DNA of 64,000 bases from Phycisphaerae bacterium (GTDB lineage Bacteria; Planctomycetota; Phycisphaerae; Tepidisphaerales; Tepidisphaeraceae). The stretch lies in assembly GCA_026004655.1 (NCBI GenBank), contig BPJO01000017.1, forward strand, positions 1 through 64,000, given 5' to 3'. This document shows, in pieces, positions 34,918 to 44,967 of the stretch. The translations under genes and the position numbers were made by a program. Numbering within the stretch: position 1 is the stretch's first letter; every line of letters starts with the position of its first letter. Under the pieces are notes generated by a model that was given only the letters and a program-made list of their open reading frames with translations, had not been told where the DNA came from and searched no databases.

Positions 34918-36131
34918 TCCTCGGTCACATGATCGTATCCCGATCGGATCAATAGATCGTGCACCTGACGGATGTGGTCAAATCCTTGAGTTTCCATCAA
35001 GACCCGAACGGTCACCAGCGCCACATCGGCCGGACCAAAATGACGATCATGCGCCACCTCTTTGATACTCGCGCCGGTCGAAGCAATCGTCGTCAGAAGG
35101 GTCGCTAGGCTTCCCGGACGGTCGCTGATCTGAACCACCATTCTGCACAACCGTCCGTCCACCCGAAGCCCTCGGTCAATGATTCGGGACAACACGGTCA
35201 TATCGATGTTCCCACCGCATAACACCAGGACGATGGTTTTACCTCGGATCCGGTCCCTGAGCTGGTATGCCGCTGCCAGAGTAATGGCTGCGGCGCCTTC
35301 GACCAGCGTCTTTTCTACTTCCAGCAGTCTGAGGATGCTCGAAGCGATCTGGGGTTCTTCCACGAGGACCACTTCCCGAACCGTTGTTTTTAAAATCTCG
35401 AACGGGATTGAACCAATCTGTGCGACATTCAATCCGTCTGCCAACGAAGGTCGGGTTTCAACTTTCACGGGTCGACCGTTTTTCAGCGAGTGATAAAGAG
35501 AAGCCGCACTCGTCGATTCGACGGCGAGTAATTCGACCTGTGGACGCAACGCCTGGGTGACAACGCTCATCCCGGCCAAAAGCCCTCCTCCACCGACCGG
35601 GACGAACATCGTGTCGCATTCCGGAACGGATTGTAGGATTTCCAAAGCCACCGTCCCGGCCCCTGCTACGATCCGGGCGTCGTCAAACGGGGGAACCCAC
35701 ACCCGACCGGTTTCCTCAGCCAGACGCATGGACTCGATTCGGGCCTGATCAAAGTTCTCTCCACGCAAGACGACCTCGGCACCTAGGTTCCGACAGTTGC
35801 TGACCTTGACCAGAGGCGCCCATTTGGGCATGACCACCATAACGTCTATGCCCAGCCGTTTCCCGTGATACGAAACCCCCAGTGCGTGATTCCCCGCCGA
35901 ACAACAGATCACCCCCCTTTCTCGCTCCTCCGGGGTCAACAACAGCAACCGATTACAGGCCCCTCTTTCCTTGAAACTCCCCGTTTGCTGAAGATTGTCC
36001 AGCTTGACGTAGGTATGCGCTCCCAACCATTCAGACAACGCGGTAGATGGAACGCAAGGTGAATGATAGATGTGCGGCGTGATCCTTCGATGGGCATCAA
36101 GAACGTCTTGAAATTGGATCGGAAAACTCAT
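34914..36131 (-). CDS. ilvA: Threonine ammonia-lyase (threonine dehydratase)
   Basis: 405 residues: a fold-type II PLP domain with Lys54 in GSFKERGA, CSAGNHALGV, PVGGGGLLAG and VLCGGNIDM, then one C-terminal ACT-like domain (about 325-400, VQISDRPGSLATLLTTIA). This is the shorter TdcB/ilvA-type with one regulatory domain. It deaminates threonine to 2-oxobutyrate for isoleucine synthesis or catabolism. Its start overlaps the stop of rmuC (ATGA), an unusual pairing that implies co-translation. Confidence 0.92.
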   Translation of the reverse strand: MSFPIQFQDVLDAHRRITPHIYHSPCVPSTALSEWLGAHTYVKLDNLQQTGSFKERGACNRLLLLTPEERERGVICCSAGNHALGVSYHGKRLGIDVMVVMPKWAPLVKVSNCRNLGAEVVLRGENFDQARIESMRLAEETGRVWVPPFDDARIVAGAGTVALEILQSVPECDTMFVPVGGGGLLAGMSVVTQALRPQVELLAVESTSAASLYHSLKNGRPVKVETRPSLADGLNVAQIGSIPFEILKTTVREVVLVEEPQIASSILRLLEVEKTLVEGAAAITLAAAYQLRDRIRGKTIVLVLCGGNIDMTVLSRIIDRGLRVDGRLCRMVVQISDRPGSLATLLTTIASTGASIKEVAHDRHFGPADVALVTVRVLMETQGFDHIRQVHDLLIRSGYDHVTED

Positions 36132-37669
36132 GACGAAATAGATGAGGGGTTCGAAGCAGGTTCGGGCAAAGACTTCCAGGCGCGTGTGGACAAGTGTCGG
36201 GGATTGATCTCCACTTCACAAAGTTCGTCGATCGTGGACTGCCCCCCTCCGATGCCCATTTCGCTCATCTTTCGGGCAGCAGGCAGCACGTTGCGTTCCA
36301 GGGAACCGACGGTGTTGTTGTATCGTTCGTTCAGCGTCTCGATGGCTTTGCCAAGTTTCGCAAAATGATCGACCATTCGATTGATTCGTTCATACAACTG
36401 GTTGCCCAGATCGCGGATGACGGTTGCACTTTGTTCGATCTGTTTTTGTCGCCAACCGTGTTCGATGATCCGGAGCAATCCCAGCAAGGCCGATGGTGCT
36501 GCGACGATTACTCGTTGTTGAAGGGCGTCCTCGATCAGGGTCGGATCGATTTCGACCGCTGCGTATAAAAAGGCCTCTCCGGGCAAAAACAGGACCACAA
36601 AATCCGGCGTTTCTTTAAACTGCGACCAATACGCCTTTTTCGACAGTTCGTTGAGCCGGTCCCGAACCTGCCGGGCGTGACGCGACAGGTGGGATCGTCG
36701 AAGATCGTCGTCCGTACATTCATGTGCGTCGAGAAAAGCGTCGATCACACATTTGCTGTCGATGATGATCTGTCGTTGATCGGGCAAGTGGACGATGCAG
36801 TCCGGACGCTGCGAACCGTCCTCAGTGGTTACCTGCTCCATGAACGTCACTCGTTCGGTCAGACCCGCCATTTCGAAAAGACGTTTGAGGGTCAGTTCTC
36901 CCCATCGACCGCGTCCGTGGGGTTTGCGTAATGCCTGGACTAATTGACGGGTTTCGACCGAGAGGTTTTTCTGTGTCGTAGCCACTTCGGTCAGATGCTG
37001 CTTGATGTCCATGTAAGCCTGTCCGCGGACTTTCTCGATCTCATCGAGCTTGATTTTGTAAGCTTCGAGGGTTTGCTGCATGGGCTGGATCAGCTGAGCC
37101 ATTTCGGCTTTTTTCCGGTCGAACGAACCGACCGCTTCGGTCTGCAGGGTTTTGAAATTTTGTTCGGCCAGTTTGATGAACTGGTCCGTGTTTTTTTTCA
37201 ACGCCTCGACGGACAGTTCGGCAAAGGTCTCTTTCAATCGGTTGGACATGATGTTGAGCTGTTCACGCTGATCCTGGAGGGACTTTTTTTCGGCTTCGAG
37301 ATTGGCTAGCAACGTGGCTCGTTCGTTGCTCAATTGGTTCAACTGGTCTCGAACCGATTCGAGCTGAGTTCTGGTGTGTTGGTACGTTTCCTGAAGTTCG
37401 AGGAGTCGTTGCTGCTGGTTCTGCAGACTGGCGGTCAACGACGCGCGTTCCTGTTGCAAACCGGAGATGTCTCCACGCAATTGCTCGACGAGGGTACGGT
37501 TTTCCTGTGCCTGTTTGGTGGAATCCTGTTCGCGTTGTCGGACCAAGACCAGTTCCGTCTCCACGGCCGACAGGCGCAGTCGCATCCTATGGACGGCGAC
37601 CAACCAACCGACCAGCCCTCCGCCGACTGTCCCCACGATCAACCCCACCAGGAATAAAACGATTTCCAT
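36128..37669 (-). CDS. rmuC: RmuC-family DNA recombination protein
   Basis: 513 residues: an N-terminal membrane anchor (1-24), a long coiled coil (about 30-180), and the RmuC nuclease-like domain (about 190-440) with GRWGELTLKRLFEMAGL, QRPDCIVHLPDQRQIIIDSKCV and FVVLFLPGEAFLYAA. RmuC limits inversions at short inverted repeats in E. coli, and relates to restriction-endonuclease folds. First gene of the rmuC-ilvA pair. Confidence 0.93.
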   Translation of the reverse strand: MEIVLFLVGLIVGTVGGGLVGWLVAVHRMRLRLSAVETELVLVRQREQDSTKQAQENRTLVEQLRGDISGLQQERASLTASLQNQQQRLLELQETYQHTRTQLESVRDQLNQLSNERATLLANLEAEKKSLQDQREQLNIMSNRLKETFAELSVEALKKNTDQFIKLAEQNFKTLQTEAVGSFDRKKAEMAQLIQPMQQTLEAYKIKLDEIEKVRGQAYMDIKQHLTEVATTQKNLSVETRQLVQALRKPHGRGRWGELTLKRLFEMAGLTERVTFMEQVTTEDGSQRPDCIVHLPDQRQIIIDSKCVIDAFLDAHECTDDDLRRSHLSRHARQVRDRLNELSKKAYWSQFKETPDFVVLFLPGEAFLYAAVEIDPTLIEDALQQRVIVAAPSALLGLLRIIEHGWRQKQIEQSATVIRDLGNQLYERINRMVDHFAKLGKAIETLNERYNNTVGSLERNVLPAARKMSEMGIGGGQSTIDELCEVEINPRHLSTRAWKSLPEPASNPSSISS

Positions 37670-37701
37670 ACCCGAATGTTAACCTGTTCTGCGCACGAGC
37701 A

Positions 37702-39135
37702 TCAATTAATTTTCACCACAACCAAAGGATCGTCAGAAGGTTTGGACCGGGTCGAGGTGAGTAACGTCGTCACCGGATGAGTGGTTTGGATTTTTTCCAA
37801 CAGACTGGATCGGGTGACGGCTAGAAGGGTTTGATCCGATGGGATGTCCGAGATACGGTCGATCCGTTTGGGGATCGGTTCCAGATAGAACGCGATCGGT
37901 TGTTCTCCCAGCCCGACCATGTAAATCCTTTGTCCGGTAGGAACCAGAGCGTTAGCTTGACTAGCCAGTTCGGCGTAACCGCGGTTCCCGTCCGACCGAG
38001 GAATGATCGAAACCTTCAACCACAGGATCACCCCAGCACATCCGACAAACCACGCGACCAGAAGCGGTTTGGCCAGATGGGGTCGTTTCAATGATCGAAT
38101 CCAGACGGTCGTACCATAATCCCCGACCACGGCCAGTGCGGGCAAAAGCGGGTAGCAGTAGTGTTTGTACTTGATCGCGCCCAGGGTCAACAGGATCAAA
38201 AACGGAACAAACCAGGCTAGCAGATATTTTCCAGGAAACGACTTATACCGATCGAATCCGGTCCACAGTCCGATGACGATCGCCGGGGTTGCCGGAAGTA
38301 CCAACCAGGGAATGGTCCAGAAATAATAGAAGAACTCAGACAGGTATTGGATCGTCGTGACCGGGGGTCGATTGTCTTGCGTGATATCCCCAACCAGACG
38401 GTCGAGGGTTTGGTCGCTCCAGACATGGATGATCGGGGGATAAGTCCAATAGGCTGCCAAAGGCCAGGCGATCAGAACGACTAGAAAGATCGTCAGACCC
38501 ACCGGGTGTCGAAGTACTCGTCTTGCCCGAGGGTCTTTTGCCCAGAACGCCAGAACGAGCGCCGCAGGGATCGTGATGAAAATCCCCACCATTTTCAACA
38601 AGAAGGCTCCGGACGTGCCCAACCAGAACAACACCGCCCCGGTGGTGACCGACCGAGGTTGCCCCTGTTCCGGTGGTTGCCGGGCCAACCCCAGCAACGC
38701 CAGTGCGACACAGGCCACCATCGGCATGTCGGCCTGCGCCAGTTTGGACTGGATCTGCAGCCAGACCATCGTCAGACAGATTAGCCCGGTCAGCAGTCCC
38801 GAAACCGGGTGCTTGAATAACCGGGACGCGATCATCGCGGTTGCCCACGCAGTGATGATCCCGGCGATCGCCGACGGCAAACGACACACCCATTCTTCAC
38901 GCGATCCGAACAGTTTCATACTCCCAGCCACCAACCAGCTCATGGCAGGGGGTTTGTTCAGACGATACTCTCCCGCAAACGTCTGGATCGCCCAGGGCAT
39001 CTGACCTTCCAACAATTCCCTCGCCGGTTGACAGACATATACCTCATGACGGGACAGAACCGTTCCGTCATTCAAAGGTACCACCAGCAGCACCAGACCA
39101 TACAGCCAGATCAGTACGTGATCTCTCAGAGGCAT
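37702..39135 (-). CDS. ArnT/PMT-like membrane glycosyltransferase
   Basis: 477 residues with about ten or more membrane segments. The N-terminal loop has RHEVYVCQPARELLEGQMPW and YRLNKPPAMSWLVA, which holds the Asp/Glu-rich periplasmic pattern of the GT83/GT39 family, which uses polyprenyl-phosphate sugars to modify lipid A or proteins. The C-terminal soluble tail is about 90 residues. I chose ATG at 39135 because the preceding gene ends at 39140; the frame is open to 39195 but would overlap it. It probably acts with the DegT aminotransferase encoded just upstream, for example on an amino sugar. Confidence 0.8.
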   Translation of the reverse strand: MPLRDHVLIWLYGLVLLVVPLNDGTVLSRHEVYVCQPARELLEGQMPWAIQTFAGEYRLNKPPAMSWLVAGSMKLFGSREEWVCRLPSAIAGIITAWATAMIASRLFKHPVSGLLTGLICLTMVWLQIQSKLAQADMPMVACVALALLGLARQPPEQGQPRSVTTGAVLFWLGTSGAFLLKMVGIFITIPAALVLAFWAKDPRARRVLRHPVGLTIFLVVLIAWPLAAYWTYPPIIHVWSDQTLDRLVGDITQDNRPPVTTIQYLSEFFYYFWTIPWLVLPATPAIVIGLWTGFDRYKSFPGKYLLAWFVPFLILLTLGAIKYKHYCYPLLPALAVVGDYGTTVWIRSLKRPHLAKPLLVAWFVGCAGVILWLKVSIIPRSDGNRGYAELASQANALVPTGQRIYMVGLGEQPIAFYLEPIPKRIDRISDIPSDQTLLAVTRSSLLEKIQTTHPVTTLLTSTRSKPSDDPLVVVKIN

Positions 39136-39139
39136 AGAT

Positions 39140-40261
39140 TCAGTCCGACACGAATGGTTCTTCAAGGACGATCGACCGGAGCGTTCGCGCAGCATAAGTA
39201 ATTTGCTCTTCGGTCAGTTCGGGATAGATCGGAAGCGCCAGCACTTCCCGGGACGCTTTTTCGGTTTCCGGGAAATCTCCCTTTTTGTACCCCAGGTACT
39301 CAAAACACTTTTGTAGATGAAGTCCCAAGGGGTAATAGACCGCCGATCCGACGCCTCGTTCGGCCAGTATCTGTTTGACCCGGTCACGGTCGGGTACACG
39401 CACGACATACTGGTTATAGATGCTGTGGTTGTCCGGTTCGATATAGGGGGTGAGGATCGGGGTGTCGGCCAGGATACGGTCGTAAATCGCTGCGTTGCGT
39501 CGTCTGGCTTGATGCCACTGATCCAGGTACCGGAGTTTGACCGACAACACCGCAGCCTGAATGGCGGCGAGTCGGAACATGCCCCCGATCATGTCGTGGT
39601 AATAGGTGTGTCCGCTTCCGTGGACCCGGAGTTTTCGGATTTTCTCAGCCAGTCGGTCGTCATTGCAGCAGATGGCCCCCGCGTCGCCGAAGGCGCCCAG
39701 ATTTTTGGTCGGATAAAACGACAGACACCCCGCAAACGCCTGACTGCAGGCCGGACGACCGTGACGGGTTGCCCCGATGGCTTGGGCAGCATCCTCGATC
39801 ACCAAAAGACCGTGTCGACAGGCGATTTGGTTGATCTGTTCGATCCTGCACATCTGTCCGAACAGATCGACCGGGATGATTGCTCGGGTGCGCGGGGTGA
39901 TGGCTTGTTCGATCCGGTCCACGTCGATATTGAATGTTCGTGGATCAATATCAACAAACACCGGTTTTGCTCCCAGACGCGCGATCGAACCGGCGGTGGC
40001 GAAAAAAGTGAACGCGGGACAGATCACCTCGTCTCCCGGACGGATATCGATCGCCATCAACGCGCACAACAGCGCGTCGGTCCCGGACGACACCCCGATC
40101 GCATGGCGGGTCTGACAATACGCCGTCAGAGACTGTTCAAAACGCTCGACATGTTTACCGAGGATCAAAGATTGTTCGTCACAGACCTCGTCAATCGCCT
40201 GTCGGATCTGGTCTTTGATCGTTCGGTATTGTTGGGTCAGGTCAAGAAGCGGAACTCGCAT
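39140..40261 (-). CDS. DegT/DnrJ/EryC1/StrS sugar aminotransferase
   Basis: 373 residues. PLP-binding Lys186 in SFYPTKNLGAFGD and the Asp in VIEDAAQA, plus SSGTDALLCAL and CPAFTFFATA, identify the family. The C-terminal part (YYPLGLHLQKCFEYLGYKKGDFPETE) is close to WbpE-like enzymes that aminate UDP-3-keto-hexuronates, so nucleotide-sugar transamination for envelope glycans is likely. It is the first gene of a two-gene unit with the ArnT-like glycosyltransferase (five-base gap). Confidence 0.88.
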   Translation of the reverse strand: MRVPLLDLTQQYRTIKDQIRQAIDEVCDEQSLILGKHVERFEQSLTAYCQTRHAIGVSSGTDALLCALMAIDIRPGDEVICPAFTFFATAGSIARLGAKPVFVDIDPRTFNIDVDRIEQAITPRTRAIIPVDLFGQMCRIEQINQIACRHGLLVIEDAAQAIGATRHGRPACSQAFAGCLSFYPTKNLGAFGDAGAICCNDDRLAEKIRKLRVHGSGHTYYHDMIGGMFRLAAIQAAVLSVKLRYLDQWHQARRRNAAIYDRILADTPILTPYIEPDNHSIYNQYVVRVPDRDRVKQILAERGVGSAVYYPLGLHLQKCFEYLGYKKGDFPETEKASREVLALPIYPELTEEQITYAARTLRSIVLEEPFVSD

Positions 40262-40304
40262 ACGGACAGATTAACGATCTGTGACAGTATCGGCGAGTAC
40301 CGAC

Positions 40305-40344
40305 CGGAATAAATACACAGGGTGTCCGTTCAGGACACCCTGTG
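40305..40344 (-). terminator. Intrinsic terminator of clpX
   Basis: A perfect 12-bp stem CACAGGGTGTCC (40316-40327) / GGACACCCTGTG (40333-40344) with a five-base loop. On the minus strand it is followed by TATTTATTCC, and it lies 25 bases after the clpX stop. Confidence 0.85.
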
Positions 40345-40368
40345 AGGGAGATATTGTGACAAAACGCC

Positions 40369-41715
40369 TCAGGCGCTTTTTTTCTCAGCAGGTCGTTGAC
40401 CGAACAGGTGTCGTCGTCCCAGGACCACGTCTTCGTCGATGACGTATTTGACACCCTGGGGTTGATCGGGCAGGTGATACATCACGTCGAGCATGATTTC
40501 TTCGCAGACCGCCCGGAGCGCCCGGGCGCCGGTGTCTCGTTTGAGTGCCCGTTGGGCAATCAGACGGAGCGCGCCTTGGGTAAACTGTAGTTCGCTTCCT
40601 TCCATTCGGAAAAACCGCATGTACTGTTTGGTGATGGCGTTTTTGGGTTCGGTCAGGATGTTGACCAGAACATCGGTGTCCAGGGGATCGAGGGTGCTGA
40701 TCAGAGGCAGGCGTCCGATGAACTCCGGGATCATTCCGAACTCGACAAGGTCTTCGGGTTGGACCTGTTTGAGGATTTCGCCTCGGCTGTGTTCCTTGTC
40801 GGTTGATTCGATTTCGGATCCGAACCCGATCATGCGTTTTCCGAGTCGTTTTTTGATGATGTCTTCGAGCCCGACGAACGTCCCGCCGCAGATGAACAGG
40901 ATCTGGGAGGTGTCCATCTGGATGTACTGTTGTTCGGGGTGTTTTCGTCCGCCTTGGGGGGGGATGTTGGCGATGGTTCCTTCGAGCATTTTGAGCAAGG
41001 CTTGTTGGACGCCTTCGCCGGAGACGTCGCGGGTGATCGAGACGTTTCCGGAGGTTTTGGAGATTTTGTCGATTTCGTCGATGTAGACGATCCCGCGTTG
41101 TGCGGCTTCGAGGTCATAATCGGCCGCCTGGAGAAGTCTTAGGAGCACGTTTTCGACGTCTTCCCCGACGTAACCGGCTTCGGTGAGGGTGGTCGCGTCG
41201 CCGATGGCAAACGGGACGTTAAGCACCCGTGCGAGCGTTCGGGCCAGGAGGGTTTTTCCCGAACCGGTCGGTCCGATCAGCAGGACGTTGGTTTTGTCCA
41301 GTTCGACCTGATCGTCGTTGGATGACGGATCGGTATTTTGCTGGACGCTGAGTCGTTTGTAATGGTTGTGAACGGCGACGGACAAGGCCCGTTTGGGGTA
41401 ATCCTGACCGACGACGTACTGGTCGAGAAACTCCTTGATCATCCGAGGCGAGGGGATCGAGCTGAACAGAGGTTGGCTGGTGGACATTTTCCGCTTTTCC
41501 TGGCGGATAATGTTGTGAGCCAGATCGACGCAGTTTGAGCAGATGTAGACGTCGGAAGGTCCTTCGACCATGGGTCCGACGTCACGGGAACTTTTACCAC
41601 AGAAGGAACAGGTGGTGACCCGTCGTCCTCGGAAGCCTCCACCGGGGGGTTGATTGCTCCCACCAGGGGGTTGATTGCTTCCGCCGCCATTGCCTCGATT
41701 GAATCCGTTGGCCAT
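40369..41715 (-). CDS. clpX: ATP-dependent Clp protease ATP-binding subunit ClpX
   Basis: 448 residues. The N-terminal zinc-binding domain has Cys36, Cys39, Cys59 and Cys62, after a 34-residue Gly/Asn/Pro-rich extension with a repeated GGSNQPP. The AAA+ module has GPTGSGKT (148-155), the pore loop GYVG (181-184), YIDEID (211-216) and [19 protein letters not shown]. ClpX unfolds tagged proteins for ClpP. No clpP or tig is next to it. AAAGG lies nine bases upstream of the ATG. It ends at a strong terminator. Confidence 0.96.
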   Translation of the reverse strand: MANGFNRGNGGGSNQPPGGSNQPPGGGFRGRRVTTCSFCGKSSRDVGPMVEGPSDVYICSNCVDLAHNIIRQEKRKMSTSQPLFSSIPSPRMIKEFLDQYVVGQDYPKRALSVAVHNHYKRLSVQQNTDPSSNDDQVELDKTNVLLIGPTGSGKTLLARTLARVLNVPFAIGDATTLTEAGYVGEDVENVLLRLLQAADYDLEAAQRGIVYIDEIDKISKTSGNVSITRDVSGEGVQQALLKMLEGTIANIPPQGGRKHPEQQYIQMDTSQILFICGGTFVGLEDIIKKRLGKRMIGFGSEIESTDKEHSRGEILKQVQPEDLVEFGMIPEFIGRLPLISTLDPLDTDVLVNILTEPKNAITKQYMRFFRMEGSELQFTQGALRLIAQRALKRDTGARALRAVCEEIMLDVMYHLPDQPQGVKYVIDEDVVLGRRHLFGQRPAEKKSA

Positions 41716-41978
41716 GAGTGTTATCGCCTTTACTCAGAATGATATCCAACACAACGCGAGGGATCGACCATAGAACTTTTTACAGCGTCCCTGCCTAACC
41801 CAGTATCGAACCGTACCGGGTCGACACTTAATGAATGACTATCGTGAGTAGTCCATAATAACCGTGAATTCAGGGAGTTGGTACGATAAATTGAAGCCCG
41901 ATAAAAAACAGGTCCCGTGGGATGAGTCATTGCGTCAAGGGAAAGGGAGGGGGTCTCGGACGAACCGGTCCGTGGGGG

Positions 41979-42665
41979 TCAATTTCGTTGGGATTCCAGT
42001 TCGATCAGACGGGACAGGGGTGTTTGTCTTGGGATAAGGTCGATTTCCAGACGACGGATTCCGCTGGTCCCGGGTGGGATGATCAGGTTTTTTCCTTCAT
42101 GAAGGTCGGAACGTCGGATTTCCCAGTTCAGAGCCAGGTCGCTCAAAGCCGGGTCATCGTCCCGGATCTCCAGTCGAATCGGGTCATTATCCGAGAATCG
42201 GACCAATGGCGCGTTGATGGCGGAGGACAAGTCGATTTGCCCCCCCGACGTGATCAACTCTTTGATATCGACCCGGAACAAGTCCCACGTGTTGATCAAC
42301 TGGTCGGACCGCGACGCCCAATTAAAAATTCGGTTGTTTGTCCAATACAGGGTGACTTTGGCATCCGGGGCTGATCCGTCCACGGAGTCCCAGGGTTTTC
42401 CGTTAGGTCGGGTCGGGTTAAACTCCACCAGTCGGACAAAAAAATAATAGTCCTGGTCTGAAATCGGGACCGAAATAACCGGTCGAGTTGTCGCAGAGTC
42501 GTCCGCGATGTTTGTTTTTTGTAACCACCATCCCCCTGCGACTGTCCCGATAACGATCCCAACGACCAAAACCGCTAGTCCGGGTCCGTAAAACCGACGG
42601 ACCCATGGTGTTGTGACCGGTGTCGGTGACGGGTCGGAGGACGTGTCAGATTCGTTTTGCGACAT
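41979..42665 (-). CDS. Single-pass membrane protein, C2-like hypothetical
   Basis: 228 residues from ATG 42665 (a TTG at 42722 is also in frame). One membrane segment (about 30-52, GLAVLVVGIVIGTVAGGWWL) is followed by an extracytoplasmic beta-rich region: DYYFFVRLVEFNPTRPNGKPWDSVDGSAPDAKVTLYW and FSDNDPIRLEIRDDDPALSDL, reminiscent of C2-like domains with acidic loops. I do not recognise a named family. It is divergent from the LEPR-XLL glycoside hydrolase gene. The 263 bases towards clpX (41716-41978) hold no recognisable gene. Confidence 0.68.
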   Translation of the reverse strand: MSQNESDTSSDPSPTPVTTPWVRRFYGPGLAVLVVGIVIGTVAGGWWLQKTNIADDSATTRPVISVPISDQDYYFFVRLVEFNPTRPNGKPWDSVDGSAPDAKVTLYWTNNRIFNWASRSDQLINTWDLFRVDIKELITSGGQIDLSSAINAPLVRFSDNDPIRLEIRDDDPALSDLALNWEIRRSDLHEGKNLIIPPGTSGIRRLEIDLIPRQTPLSRLIELESQRN

Positions 42666-42764
42666 TTTGCCACTTTCTGAGGCCGATCGTGAAAAAAAAT
42701 CGTCGGTAACGTCATTTATCAAGCGAACTTCTTTACAGGTGGATAGGATAACGAACGATTAAAA

Positions 42765-44762
42765 ATGTTGTATGACAGGTGGATGAATTATCGAAGGGGT
42801 CCGTGTAGGACAAACCCATGGGGGATCGTGACCCGAGAACGGTCTGTCTTTGAACCGTTAGAACCGCGTTATGTTTTATCGGCTGCGATAACCGGACCGG
42901 GGCTGTTGACCGTCGAGGGAACCGACGGTGTGGATCTGATCAGTTTACGTTACCGCGGACCGAAGGTGCAAGTGATCCACAACGGGGTTGTCAACCGGTT
43001 CCTCGCGTCGGGAATCACTCGTATCGAGGTCTATTCCCGAGGCGGAAACGACATCGTCGATCTGTCAGGGTTGGCGATTCCTGCTTACGTTCTGGGTGGC
43101 GAAGGTTATGACCGGATCTATGGTGGATCAGGAAACGACACCCTCACCGGTGCTTCAGGACGAGATACGATCTGGGGCGGGTCGGGAAACGACCGAATCA
43201 CCGGCGGACACCACAACGACGTTCTTTACGGACAAGACGGGTCCGACGTGTTGTACGGTAGTCAGGGCAACGACTACATCGACGGGGCAACCGGGATCGA
43301 CTGGTTGTTCGGTGAAGACGGGGACGACTCCCTGATCGGCGGGGCTCACAATGACCGGATCTATGGCGGTAACGGAAAAGATCGATTGCTCGGTCAGCAT
43401 GGTAACGACCTGCTGGTCGGAGATTCCGGAAACGATTGGATTTGGGGCGGGATCGGAAACGACCAGATCTCCGGTTCTAACGGGACCGATCGATTGTTCG
43501 GCGAAGACGACGATGATTCGATCTTTTCCCGCGACAACACACCCGATTACATCGATTCGGGGTCGGGAAACGACACCCTCGATTCCGATCTGACCGAAGC
43601 AAGCATCACCCATACCGAAACGATCAACCGTCCGAACGTTAGCACCCCGCCGGACCCGGATCCTCCCCCCGTACCCCCCCCACCTTCGACCCCGGTGCAG
43701 ACCGAGCATCCGGTGTCCATTTCCTTCTCGGATGAAGCCTATTGGGACGAAAACTTCAGCACGGCGGTCGCTGAAGCCAAAAAGCTCGGCGCCACATCGT
43801 TACGGATCTGGTTGTCATTGGGCGACTGGAACGAACGTCCCCAAGCCTGGGACACCATCACCAAGCGTCAACTGGTCAATACGTGGGTTCCGACACCTTT
43901 TGAACCTCGAGCCTCGATCGCGGGACTGGCGATCAAACGGGCGTTTGAGCTGAAACGTGAAGGTTTCAACCTGACCGTCACGGTCGTGCACTACGCAGGT
44001 CAACCTCCCGAAAATGCCCAGCAGGTCCAGGACCTTTTCAATCACCTGCTCAATGCCACCGAAACCCCCACCGGAACCACTCGGCTCAAGGACGTGATCG
44101 ATTTGTGGGAGATCGGGAACGAGGTCGATGCCTCGCACGGGTGGAAACCCTCTGCCAACAACCGTACCGAGGGAATGAAAGGGTATGTCGATCAGTTGTT
44201 GATCCCGGCGGCCGAGACGCTCAAAAACGCCGGGGAAACGGTCATCTCCGGGAGTGTTCGTTACAGTCACAATGACCTGAGGGTGATCCTCGAACAACTC
44301 AAGACGCGGGGCATGCTGTCATACATCGATTACGCCGGGTTCCACGCTTACGGGACTTATGATCCTTCGGCCCCAGATGATTTTGCCAAAAGCTCGCTCC
44401 CGTATTACACGCAAAAGGCGGTCGAAGTCGCCCGAAGCTACGGTAAGGAAATGATCGCGACCGAGTGGAACGTCCGCGGGTTCTCGTCCGATGGTTCGCA
44501 AAACACCCAATGGGCCTCAGCCATCAACCAGGTGTATCGTCAGTACGTCGCGCCGAATTACAAAATCGCTTATTATTACGCGCTGATCAATAACTATTCC
44601 GGTCGTGGGGGCAATCCGTCGGCCCGACCGGCCGGGGCGCTGAAACACGATTATTCGCAGCCCATCAGCCCGACCAGTTCGGTCGACGACCTGATCGCGT
44701 ATTACACCTCACCATTGATCCCCTCCGAACCGTTCTACAGCATGATCGACGAGTGGAAATAA
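42765..44762 (+). CDS. LEPR-XLL protein with RTX-type repeats and a glycoside-hydrolase barrel
   Basis: 665 residues. The N-terminus carries the planctomycete surface motif FEPLEPRYVLSA (about 30-41). A stretch of hemolysin-type Ca2+-binding nonapeptides (GGSGNDTLTG, YGGNGKDRL, GDSGNDWIWG and others) covers about 95-280, then a Pro/Asp linker, and a C-terminal TIM-barrel-like hydrolase (about 315-660). In the latter, WEIGNEVD (Glu453) and IATEWNVRG (Glu567) are placed like the acid/base and nucleophile of clan A enzymes (GH5/GH39-like). The LEPR motif and RTX repeats suggest surface display, and the barrel acts on an unknown polysaccharide. Confidence 0.82.
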   Translation: MLYDRWMNYRRGPCRTNPWGIVTRERSVFEPLEPRYVLSAAITGPGLLTVEGTDGVDLISLRYRGPKVQVIHNGVVNRFLASGITRIEVYSRGGNDIVDLSGLAIPAYVLGGEGYDRIYGGSGNDTLTGASGRDTIWGGSGNDRITGGHHNDVLYGQDGSDVLYGSQGNDYIDGATGIDWLFGEDGDDSLIGGAHNDRIYGGNGKDRLLGQHGNDLLVGDSGNDWIWGGIGNDQISGSNGTDRLFGEDDDDSIFSRDNTPDYIDSGSGNDTLDSDLTEASITHTETINRPNVSTPPDPDPPPVPPPPSTPVQTEHPVSISFSDEAYWDENFSTAVAEAKKLGATSLRIWLSLGDWNERPQAWDTITKRQLVNTWVPTPFEPRASIAGLAIKRAFELKREGFNLTVTVVHYAGQPPENAQQVQDLFNHLLNATETPTGTTRLKDVIDLWEIGNEVDASHGWKPSANNRTEGMKGYVDQLLIPAAETLKNAGETVISGSVRYSHNDLRVILEQLKTRGMLSYIDYAGFHAYGTYDPSAPDDFAKSSLPYYTQKAVEVARSYGKEMIATEWNVRGFSSDGSQNTQWASAINQVYRQYVAPNYKIAYYYALINNYSGRGGNPSARPAGALKHDYSQPISPTSSVDDLIAYYTSPLIPSEPFYSMIDEWK

Positions 44763-44805
44763 TCCGTCGGTGGTTCGACCCGAACGGGACGAATCGTCCG
44801 ACCGT

Positions 44806-44833
44806 TTGCAAGCCGGTCCGGTGTGGATATGAT
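44806..44833 (+). promoter_or_regulatory. Promoter upstream of the thrS leader
   Basis: TTGCAA (44806-44811), 16-base spacer, TATGAT (44828-44833). Predicted start near 44840, about 220 bases before thrS. Confidence 0.5.
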
Positions 44834-44839
44834 GACCGT

Positions 44840-44967
44840 TGATGAGGAATCAGATGCAAACATCCCGGACCACGATCATGGTACCCTGAAACGATCGGGA
44901 CGGTGTTTGCGTAAGGTTTGAACTCCCGAAAGACGCCCGCCGCCCGATGACGTGTCGGGCGGTTTTT
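44840..44967 (+). ncRNA. Structured thrS leader or small RNA with terminal hairpin
   Basis: From the predicted start, the RNA can form a long stem (GCAAACA at 44856-44862 with TGTTTGC at 44904-44910; inner TCCCG/CGGGA), and alternatively CGGGA can pair with TCCCGA near 44923, before the terminator hairpin at 44940. Two exclusive pairings upstream of a terminator resemble an attenuator. There is no T-box consensus and no threonine-rich leader peptide. A free-standing small RNA is an equally good reading. Confidence 0.4.
44940..44967 (+). terminator. Intrinsic terminator or attenuator before thrS
   Basis: CCGCCCGA (44940-44947) and TCGGGCGG (44955-44962) form a perfect stem with a seven-base loop, followed by TTTTTG. 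It lies 178 bases after the glycoside-hydrolase gene and 91 bases before the thrS start. Confidence 0.85.

Noticed and set aside
36194..37657. Several plus-strand open frames of up to 124 codons antisense to rmuC
   Set aside because: They mirror the coiled-coil codons of rmuC and lack ribosome sites; the same holds for the long antisense frames opposite pyrG, terL and the DegT gene.
43100..43600. Repetitive DNA suggestive of a tandem repeat or CRISPR array
   Set aside because: The repeats are in frame and encode degenerate Ca2+-binding nonapeptides of an RTX-type domain; there are no spacers.
44940..44967. Seven-base loop before thrS as a tRNA-Thr anticodon mimic
   Set aside because: The bases at the anticodon position read ACG, not a threonine anticodon, and U33 is missing; it fits a plain terminator better.
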